NCBI GenBank assembly: GCA_947176975.1
Contig: CAMWSW010000013.1
Location: 1 to 11,887, forward strand
Length of the DNA: 11,887 nucleotides
From: an uncultured Clostridia bacterium
Lineage (GTDB): Bacteria > Bacillota > Clostridia > Christensenellales > UBA3700
Direction: 5' to 3'
Shown: in pieces, positions 5,323 through 11,887 of the stretch
Layout of the letters: every line of letters begins with the position of its first letter
Numbering within the stretch: the first letter of the stretch is position 1
Made by a program: the position numbers and the translations under genes
Notes under the pieces: model-generated
The model's database searches: none
Seen by the model: the letters and a program-made list of their open reading frames with translations, nothing else
Told to the model about the DNA's origin: nothing

Positions 5323-8300
5323 TTACTTGCGTTGCTTGCTCATAGAGCGCTGCTCTTTGAGCAAGTCAGCATACCTCTCTATTTGGTCTTCGCGTAGGTC
5401 AATCATATTCTTCGCCGCCTTGCAAGCTTGCGCGTCGGATATGATGACTTCAGTCTCCTTGACTTTTATCTTCGTACCGTCGCCCGTTGCGTCTCTTCTG
5501 ATATCTTTCATATACTCGTCTTCCATTTTGAAGAGAGCTACTACGGTGTCTTTCTTTATCGTCAACTTCATCAACGGATTTGCAGTCGATTGTCCAAAGA
5601 TGATGAAGTAAGTTGACTTTTTCTCTTTGCATTTGTCTTTCGTCAAGGCGTATTGTCTCAATCCGTCAAAGTACTTTTGTTGCTGTTTGGATAACTGAGC
5701 ATACGCTTCGTCAAGAGTAAGTTTTGCCGGCGCTTCTTTCTTTGGCTTGGATGCGACTATCGGGGGTGCTTTTGGAATTGTCGCAGGAGTTTCTTTCTCA
5801 ACCACTTTCTCCACGACTTTTTCTACGGGTACTTCCACAATCTTCTCGACAGGCACTTCCTTGATGACTTCTTTTTCGACTATCTTTTCCACTTCGACTG
5901 GTACTTCGACTTTGACTTCCTTCTCAACTATCTTCTCGACAATTTGCGGTTCTGCGTCTTGCTTTTTTGCCATCTCGTCAAGTCTTTGCATTATCAACTT
6001 TTGTCCTTCGATAAGATTCTTTATCGTCTCGTCGTTAGCATTGGCAACGGCAACTTCGCGGGCAATAACTTTCTCGACTGGTTGTTGCTCGGAGAGTCTT
6101 TGCATTATTGCATTTTGCCCATCTACAAGGCTTTTGATAATATCGTCATTATTGGACGGCGCGACGGTTGCCGCAACCATAGCGTTTGCATTTATTTGGT
6201 CTTGCAATCTTGCAATCGTATCGTTGAGCTTTTGGATAGCCTCGTCGTTGCCCGACGCAACTTGCGGAATCTGCTGAACGTTGCGTGACATTGCGTCGTC
6301 TATCATACCGCGGATTGCGCCCATATCTATTCCTGCGCTCTGTGCGCCACCGCCATTGCCTCCAAGCATACCCATAAGCATCATTTGCATTTGATCGTTG
6401 CGTTGTTTATTCTCTATCTCGGCTTTGTTGGCGTTGTACTCATCTCTTGCGTTTTCGAGATCTCTTTCAGCCTTTTTGCATCCGCTCTTTTCTATCATCA
6501 TCAATACGAAGCTCAATAATCCAAGACCCATAAGCACGCAAGCAATTACCGTCCAAGTCGTCATCGGCAAGCCGAACAATCCCAACGCTCCGGCATAGTA
6601 CGACGTATTATACTTATCCTTTATCGTCTTTCTTGCTTGCTTTTTCTTACTTGCATAACTAATAGCCTTGGTAGTAAATATAATTATCAATATAATGCTT
6701 ACTGCGCTTGCGATTATCTGCCACCATTCTTTGAGTACTTCGCCTACTTTGCCGAAATCTACTGCTCCACCCTTATTTTCTTCGGGGTCTTTATTGTCAC
6801 CTTGCGCGGATGGGTCGTAGGTCACTTGTTCAACGACTTCTTTATTTGCGTCTACGATATTGTAATTAGCATTGTCAATCTTTGCGATTACCTTTGCGTA
6901 TTCCATACCGTCGGCAATCTCCGCCAAAGTGAGTTCAAATCCGTCTGCGTCAAGATACGTGTACGTAAACTCTATGTCGCTGTGTCCTCTCACCGTCAAC
7001 GTAGGCAAGCCGTTTGCGTCTGTAGCCCATACCAAAGTATTTTGCGATACGGTTGCCTTATCTATCTTGACGGTATATGTATAACTATCCTTACTTCCGT
7101 CTTCCCAAGTGTAAGTATCACCGTCAAGGCTAACGGTAACAGTATATTCTCCCGCGTTAGTCATCTCGGCTACTTCCAACTTGACTCCCTTATCTGCAGG
7201 CTTTTTCAAATACTCTTCCACGGTATGAACGTTGCCGTCGAAAGTCACTTTCTTTTCTTCGTCAAACAATGGTTTTGACACCTTGATTGGTCCAGATCCC
7301 GGTCTGACTACGGATAATCCGTTCTTGCCGAATATAAGTATATCGTCTTCATATCCCTGCTTAGCGCAAAGTTCTTTGGTATACGCAACTCCGGGTTGCA
7401 TAGTGGCAATCGTCACTTCTTTGCCGTCGCTGTCTTTGTACTTATACTCCACAAAAGGTTTTACCCAACTGTCCAAATCAACTTCTGCGTTGGTGTTGGT
7501 TCCTTGCCACTCCTTGACTTCTATTTCGTATTTCTTGACTTGAATATTGTACTCAAAGTCGGGCCATTCGATCCAAGTAACGTTGGTCTTTGACGAAGTT
7601 GTCTCTATTATCTCAAACTTGACCGCATAATCTCCAGCCTTGATTGCCTTATATTGTTTGTCCGTCAAGTGGTCGTAATTTGAGTCGTTCAAACCTGCAT
7701 AAACAGCTCCGTCTTTGGTAATAGAAATCTTGATATACTGTTGCCAATCGGCGTCGGTAATTCCAAACATTTGCGCAAAGTCGTGTACTTCTCCGTCAAA
7801 CGCGCTCCAACTGTTGTCAAATACAGGCTTAGTCAACTTCTTGGGCTCGACTTCCCAATTGAGTTTTGTAGGCAAACCGCTTGGCATTACCAAGTTTTCA
7901 AAATTGTTGCTGTCAAAGTTGTCAAGATAATATTCCGTAGCGTAACTACCCACTTCAGTCGTAGAGCCGTCGGTAGTACCCGTATAAGTATACTTGATAA
8001 AGCCCTTTAATTCGTCGGGTACGTTGATCAACTTGACGTTGTACTTGACCTCTCCGCCCGCTATTCTCGTATACGTCAACTTGTCGGTATACGCCGTCTC
8101 TGCGGAATCTACTCCTATCGAATATCCCCATACGATATTCGACGCGTCAATCTTAGCTTTATCTATGCTCCAAGCAAGCGAATCGGGAAATTTTGGCGCA
8201 TTGTAATTATCGGTATCGTACGTGAAAGTAACTTGCGCGGTATATGCGCTCCCTGCATTAGTCTGCTCGTTTCCGCTCACCGCAATAGTAAGTCCGTTAA

Positions 8301-11300
8301 TTGCGTCTTTGCCTTCAAGCGTCAACGTGTGCATTGTGGCATCGTAAGTCATAGGTTGGATTTCGTTGCCGCCTGCTTCAAGCCACTTGCTCTGCGTGAA
8401 ATCATAAGTTGCATTTGTGACATTGCCGGCTTTATCGGTATGCGTATACGTCCACTTAAGTCCGCTTACGTCAAAGTCGGCTTTGATTATCTTAAAATCA
8501 AATTCTGCGCTGTCATTGTCAATATAGTTGAGGTCTCCGCCGTAATTCAGCTCTGCGGTGACTCTATAATTACCAACCGTAGTCGGTGCGTCTGTGGTAT
8601 ACGACGTGCTGCCGTCTTTGAAATATTTGAGCGTGATATTGGCTGGTATTATTCCGCCGTCTGTCTTGGTTATCTCTATCGTAGGCGCAATGGCTTGCCC
8701 AGTATACGCTATTTCCGCGTCGTCTATATTATTGCCGTTGTATTTGAGTATGAGCGTAACGACGTATTTATCTTTGCCTATCGTAAAGGTATACTCATTC
8801 GTGCCGTCTTTGAACTTATAGTTTCCTGCGTGCGCCGTCTTAAGCGTAGCTACCGCCTTAAACGTCATCTCTTTCGTAACGTTGGTTGGCAAGGTCGTAA
8901 CGACGTTGTTGCTGCTGTCATAGTAGGTATAATCTACCATTGAATCTACGTCAAGAGCGCCTATACTTTTAAGTGTAGGCAATTTGTATACCGTACTGCT
9001 TCCGTTGTTATCGTCCTTCCAACTTACGTCCAAAGTGGCTTTCGTAATGCTCCAAGCAAAGTCAAAGTCAAAATTTCCTTGATAAGTGTCCGTCGCTCCC
9101 TTTGTCGGCACGTAGTAATTATCCGTATCGCTTACTTTGAAAGTTGCCGTAGTATTGTAAGACCCTACGGGCACTTTGCCGTTACCGCTATAAGTTACAG
9201 TCAAACCTTGCGGTAAACTTCCCGACAGTTCCATAGACTGCGCGCTGCTGTTGTATTCCTTAGTATTGCTCGTAGGCCAACTTAATCCCGACAAATCATA
9301 CTTCGCCTTGTCTATCGAATAGTTCAAAGTATATTGCGAATTGTGAGTCTCGTAAGTATTGTCGTAATTGGTGACATACACGGTGACTGAATACGTACTT
9401 TTTGCATTGGTGACAGTTACGTCTCCGCTGTATCCGTTTATGCCTTTGGTGATATCTACCTTCGCGCCGTTGGTCCTCAATACGTTTGCGTCTACGCTGA
9501 ATTGATACGCGCTGCCGCTGTATGTCAATTTGACGTTGCTCGTATCGGTAATCACCGTGGTATTATACATCCATACCAACTTGCTAGCGTCTATCGTCAC
9601 AGAACTTCCCTTGACGGTAAACATCGCCGTCTTGGGCGCATCCAATGAATAGTTGTCGTTATCGTTGTTGCTACCGTACAACTCTACGCCTATCGTATAA
9701 CTGCCTTGCGGTATATTATTTGGCATAGTGATAGTTCTCGTATTGCCGACTGTAACTTTATTTGCGTTGATTCCGTCGTGCTTTACCGACGGATTTTTGC
9801 TATCAATATAATAGATATACAAATCCGTGGTGTCGTCAGTATGCGAATCTTCCGTAATTGTGATAGTAGGCGTATCTCCTACGTTCCACTCCCAACTCGC
9901 CACAGAGCAAGTTATCGTTATACTCAAAGGTTTCTTGGTTATCTCATAGTCAAGCGGTACGGAGCCCGTACTGCCGTCAGGCCATTGAGTAGATGCGCCG
10001 TTGTCTGCAAGCGTTGCAATTACTTTATACTTTCCCGCTTTCTTTGCTATCAGCGTATTTGTATTGCGATCGTTATTCTTCCAAGACATACCGCTTGGCA
10101 AATCAAAAGCAATAGCCGAGTTATCTCCGCCAGTCAATGTAAAAGGAATATCTACGCCGGTGTATTCTAATTCATATTGTCCCGATATTGCAGGCAGAGC
10201 AACGTCCGTCTTGTTTATCTTGAATTTCTTGGTATAAGTATTGTCCAACTCATAGTTTTTGCAAGTATCTGTATTGATTATTTTTGCCGTAGCGGTATAG
10301 TTACCGACCGCAGTAGGTAAAGTATCTTGCGATCCGCTTATAGTTCCGCCCGAGTATGAAAAGCCTAACGACGGCGCTCTGGCTCCGGAATCTATGGAAT
10401 ATATATCGCCGGCATTTGCCAACACCACCGTGGGAAAACCGTTGGAATCTTCTCCAAGCGTAACTCCTATCTTTTTCTTGGTTATTTTGAAATCAAAATA
10501 TCTTGTCTGCGCGTCTTCTCCTTTACTTGCGTCGGGCGTTCCTAAAAATTTATCATCCTGATTCTTTAACGTAACTTTGACCGAATAAGTACCCGCATCT
10601 ATCATATCGTAAGTGTTGGTATTGGGATATTCTATTGTCATAAGTTTATCGTCGAACCACTTTAACTTGTTTGGATCTTTTATATCGTCCAACGACTGAC
10701 GTTGCCCGTTATATGGATTTTCAACGTTTACGGGAGTAGGTAACGCAAAAGAATTTGCTACGGCATTTAAATTGAGATGAAATGCCGGACGAATTGGATA
10801 GTCTTTATCATAAGCATTCCATCCACCATATAGACCGTTTCCATATTGATTATACATAATATAAAACATATAACTTTCTGAAGAAGCAGAACGCGTCCAA
10901 GGATAAGTACTCTTTCTTTGATTAGCAGACGTCATCCACATTCCGTCTACGCCATTTACACCTAACTCCGTAATACTAGGCAACCATAGTTTGTCGTTTG
11001 CCCAATTTGCATACCCCGTCTTATTTACATAAGAACCTTGCGCTACCACGTCTCCGCCATAATCCAAAGCGTCGTTATTATTATTGTAGTTATATTTTGT
11101 CGTACTCAAATAAGAAGCGGTCTTTATGCAATCTTTTGCTTTTTGATCGTGTTGCCAAGGCATATTGTCGGGTACTTCTATATAATCGGCAATACTTCCC
11201 GAAACGCCTTGCTCTTTTGTCATAGTGAAGATTGCCCACTTATTGGTTGCGTCTTGATTTACAGAAGTAAGATCAGTTGCATTATATGTTGCGGCATATC

Positions 11301-11826
11301 CTCCGCCATTATTTAACGCCAACGCGCGCAATTTACTCGTACCATACATATTTGCAGGGAAATTGCCATCCTTATCGTCATTATAATCAACAAACGCTGC
11401 GGTATAATCACCAGTTGCATACCATAACGTGAGAATGGGATCATTTTGTTTGTTGAACGACAAATACGTTGCCGTCCACTTGTATCCGCCAATAGTTATT
11501 ACGATATCTTTTGTGTTGTTTATCCCTCTGAATTCTTCTGCCGTAGTAACTTGCAACGTCTTTAAAGTGTCTCTATCGGGATTTGCCACTCCGCTTATTT
11601 GTCTTATTAGTTGCCAATATATCGTTTCGTTAAATGGATTACCGCTTCCGCTACTATTTACCAATTCTCCTATATCCGTCGACTGCGAACTTATATTACC
11701 TGCATCAAAAGCGTCGGCTTTTTGATTATTGCCAAATACTGCGACCATACAGCACGCTAACATCACCATCGCCAATATTGGCGCTATAACTATTTTTATT
11801 TTCTTTGTCTCTTTTATCTTATACAT
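5323..11826 (-). CDS. Giant Ig-like repeat surface protein with membrane anchor and large C-terminal tail
   Basis: Function not recognised; the architecture suggests an adhesin or surface receptor. The 2167 residues run as follows: a signal peptide (basic 1-11, hydrophobic 12-31, likely cleavage after KADA at 39); a DUF6273-like domain at about 90-355 (WLPSITELG, WTRSASSES, PIRPAFHLNL); about 14 Ig-like units of 75-110 residues (365-1672), many ending in an aromatic-x-I-x-K linker and often followed by a DxSxLxW-type motif; an acidic linker; membrane helix 1701-1724; basic loop SKKKQARKTIKDK; a long hydrophobic stretch 1743-1778, perhaps a hairpin; a charged coiled-coil-like region from 1784; a Met/Gly-rich patch (1813-1827); two near-identical 22-residue repeats; a Val/Glu/Lys/Ile/Pro stalk (1962-2012); and a compact terminal domain at about 2036-2160. 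There is no LPXTG signal. ATG 11826 has AGGAG four bases upstream. No clear promoter is visible in 11827-11887. The gene appears intact and monocistronic. The ligand is unknown. Confidence 0.9.
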   Translation of the reverse strand: MYKIKETKKIKIVIAPILAMVMLACCMVAVFGNNQKADAFDAGNISSQSTDIGELVNSSGSGNPFNETIYWQLIRQISGVANPDRDTLKTLQVTTAEEFRGINNTKDIVITIGGYKWTATYLSFNKQNDPILTLWYATGDYTAAFVDYNDDKDGNFPANMYGTSKLRALALNNGGGYAATYNATDLTSVNQDATNKWAIFTMTKEQGVSGSIADYIEVPDNMPWQHDQKAKDCIKTASYLSTTKYNYNNNNDALDYGGDVVAQGSYVNKTGYANWANDKLWLPSITELGVNGVDGMWMTSANQRKSTYPWTRSASSESYMFYIMYNQYGNGLYGGWNAYDKDYPIRPAFHLNLNAVANSFALPTPVNVENPYNGQRQSLDDIKDPNKLKWFDDKLMTIEYPNTNTYDMIDAGTYSVKVTLKNQDDKFLGTPDASKGEDAQTRYFDFKITKKKIGVTLGEDSNGFPTVVLANAGDIYSIDSGARAPSLGFSYSGGTISGSQDTLPTAVGNYTATAKIINTDTCKNYELDNTYTKKFKINKTDVALPAISGQYELEYTGVDIPFTLTGGDNSAIAFDLPSGMSWKNNDRNTNTLIAKKAGKYKVIATLADNGASTQWPDGSTGSVPLDYEITKKPLSITITCSVASWEWNVGDTPTITITEDSHTDDTTDLYIYYIDSKNPSVKHDGINANKVTVGNTRTITMPNNIPQGSYTIGVELYGSNNDNDNYSLDAPKTAMFTVKGSSVTIDASKLVWMYNTTVITDTSNVKLTYSGSAYQFSVDANVLRTNGAKVDITKGINGYSGDVTVTNAKSTYSVTVYVTNYDNTYETHNSQYTLNYSIDKAKYDLSGLSWPTSNTKEYNSSAQSMELSGSLPQGLTVTYSGNGKVPVGSYNTTATFKVSDTDNYYVPTKGATDTYQGNFDFDFAWSITKATLDVSWKDDNNGSSTVYKLPTLKSIGALDVDSMVDYTYYDSSNNVVTTLPTNVTKEMTFKAVATLKTAHAGNYKFKDGTNEYTFTIGKDKYVVTLILKYNGNNIDDAEIAYTGQAIAPTIEITKTDGGIIPANITLKYFKDGSTSYTTDAPTTVGNYRVTAELNYGGDLNYIDNDSAEFDFKIIKADFDVSGLKWTYTHTDKAGNVTNATYDFTQSKWLEAGGNEIQPMTYDATMHTLTLEGKDAINGLTIAVSGNEQTNAGSAYTAQVTFTYDTDNYNAPKFPDSLAWSIDKAKIDASNIVWGYSIGVDSAETAYTDKLTYTRIAGGEVKYNVKLINVPDELKGFIKYTYTGTTDGSTTEVGSYATEYYLDNFDSNNFENLVMPSGLPTKLNWEVEPKKLTKPVFDNSWSAFDGEVHDFAQMFGITDADWQQYIKISITKDGAVYAGLNDSNYDHLTDKQYKAIKAGDYAVKFEIIETTSSKTNVTWIEWPDFEYNIQVKKYEIEVKEWQGTNTNAEVDLDSWVKPFVEYKYKDSDGKEVTIATMQPGVAYTKELCAKQGYEDDILIFGKNGLSVVRPGSGPIKVSKPLFDEEKKVTFDGNVHTVEEYLKKPADKGVKLEVAEMTNAGEYTVTVSLDGDTYTWEDGSKDSYTYTVKIDKATVSQNTLVWATDANGLPTLTVRGHSDIEFTYTYLDADGFELTLAEIADGMEYAKVIAKIDNANYNIVDANKEVVEQVTYDPSAQGDNKDPEENKGGAVDFGKVGEVLKEWWQIIASAVSIILIIIFTTKAISYASKKKQARKTIKDKYNTSYYAGALGLFGLPMTTWTVIACVLMGLGLLSFVLMMIEKSGCKKAERDLENARDEYNANKAEIENKQRNDQMQMMLMGMLGGNGGGAQSAGIDMGAIRGMIDDAMSRNVQQIPQVASGNDEAIQKLNDTIARLQDQINANAMVAATVAPSNNDDIIKSLVDGQNAIMQRLSEQQPVEKVIAREVAVANANDETIKNLIEGQKLIMQRLDEMAKKQDAEPQIVEKIVEKEVKVEVPVEVEKIVEKEVIKEVPVEKIVEVPVEKVVEKVVEKETPATIPKAPPIVASKPKKEAPAKLTLDEAYAQLSKQQQKYFDGLRQYALTKDKCKEKKSTYFIIFGQSTANPLMKLTIKKDTVVALFKMEDEYMKDIRRDATGDGTKIKVKETEVIISDAQACKAAKNMIDLREDQIERYADLLKEQRSMSKQRK
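5791..5943 (-). repeat. Val/Glu/Lys stalk-coding stretch of the giant gene
   Basis: This stretch encodes residues 1962-2012, 51 residues made only of Ile, Val, Glu, Lys and Pro, in units such as VEKIVEKEV and EVPVEK. Prolines in several units break a continuous helix, so a rigid, extended charged spacer is likely. It links the coiled-coil-like region to the terminal domain. Low-complexity DNA of this kind is prone to length change by slippage. Confidence 0.85.
5971..6150 (-). repeat. Duplicated 22-residue heptad-like unit in the tail
   Basis: Residues 1893-1914 (NDDIIKSLVDGQ then NAIMQRLSEQ) and 1931-1952 (NDETIKNLIEGQ then KLIMQRLDEM) are near-copies 38 residues apart. A weaker relative, NDEAIQKLNDTIARLQDQ, starts at 1860. 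The spacing of Ile, Leu and Met fits amphipathic coiled-coil helices, suggesting that the tail oligomerises. Confidence 0.8.
6811..10734 (-). repeat. Array of about 14 Ig-like units in the giant protein
   Basis: This stretch encodes residues 365-1672. Recurrent unit-end motifs include FKITKKK, FKINKTD, YEITKKP, YSIDKAK, WSITKAT, FKIIKAD, WSIDKAK and VKIDKAT, spaced mostly 75-110 residues apart. Next-unit starts such as DLSGLSW, DVSGLKW, DASNIVW and DASKLVW recur. The pattern resembles bacterial MBG-type Ig-like domains of clostridial surface proteins. The units are well diverged from each other, so the array is old rather than a recent expansion. Exact unit borders are estimates. Confidence 0.75.
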
Positions 11827-11887
11827 ATTTCTCCTTATTCCAAAAAAGGTATACTTTTACTGACCCAAAGATATTGCAATTTTTTCA

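Noticed and set aside
5971..6150. Regular repeats in the giant gene as a CRISPR or VNTR array outside coding sequence
   Set aside because: They are in-frame protein repeats with diverged DNA, and no identical repeat-spacer pattern exists.
5747..8943. Long plus-strand open frames opposite the giant gene
   Set aside because: They mirror the repetitive low-complexity or Ig-coding sequence on the minus strand, lack ribosome-binding sites and show no protein-family features.
10727..10742. LPTPV near residue 362 as a sortase motif
   Set aside because: It is not LPXTG, it lies near the N-terminal domain rather than at the C-terminus, and no hydrophobic plus basic tail follows.
11748..11757. LACC in the signal sequence of the giant protein as a lipobox
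   Set aside because: The residues before either Cys do not fit the L-[AS]-[GA]-C rule, and the hydrophobic core continues past the cysteines (MVAVF). An ordinary signal peptide cut after KADA fits better.

Overview
The window looks like chromosomal DNA from a low-to-mid-GC anaerobic member of the Firmicutes, most likely an uncultured gut-type Clostridia lineage. Supporting this are the strong GGAGG Shine-Dalgarno sites, near-consensus TTGACA/TATAAT promoters and U-tract terminators, and the gene content: an N-terminal-rubredoxin ('reverse') rubrerythrin, a FeoA-FeoB-Cys-rich ferrous iron cluster, and a large surface protein built from bacterial Ig-like repeats. The taxonomy is inference; no rRNA or marker gene is present.

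Layout: almost everything is read from the minus strand. From the right edge, a 2167-residue surface/membrane protein fills 11826-5323 (secretion signal, DUF6273-like domain, about 14 Ig-like units, membrane segments, then about 390 residues of coiled coil, Val/Glu/Lys stalk and a small terminal domain). Below its end lies a compact plus-strand RNA-like fold (5206-5305), then a strong terminator usable from both sides (5137-5168), then a 49-residue plus-strand gene (4984-5133). Next come an inverted pair of mini-repeats (4837-4909) and the feo operon: a consensus promoter, a structured leader, feoA, feoB and a Cys-rich membrane peptide, with the coding regions overlapping. A reverse rubrerythrin follows with its own promoter and terminator, then a third mini-repeat copy, and finally a Ca2+/Na+-type cation antiporter (1097-48).

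How the parts fit together: FeoA/FeoB and the Cys-rich peptide import Fe(II), and the adjacent rubrerythrin is a diiron peroxidase that consumes peroxide and so limits Fenton chemistry. The two transcription units share an exact 10-mer (GATAACTTTG) and a similar -35 region (CTTGACAA), suggesting one iron- or redox-responsive regulator. In the feo leader this motif recurs in both orientations, so that two hairpins compete for one segment and the second abuts the feoA ribosome-binding site. The giant protein has no obvious functional link to the iron genes. Its architecture (long extracellular Ig-like arm, membrane anchor instead of a sortase signal, large putatively cytoplasmic tail) is the most unusual protein feature here.
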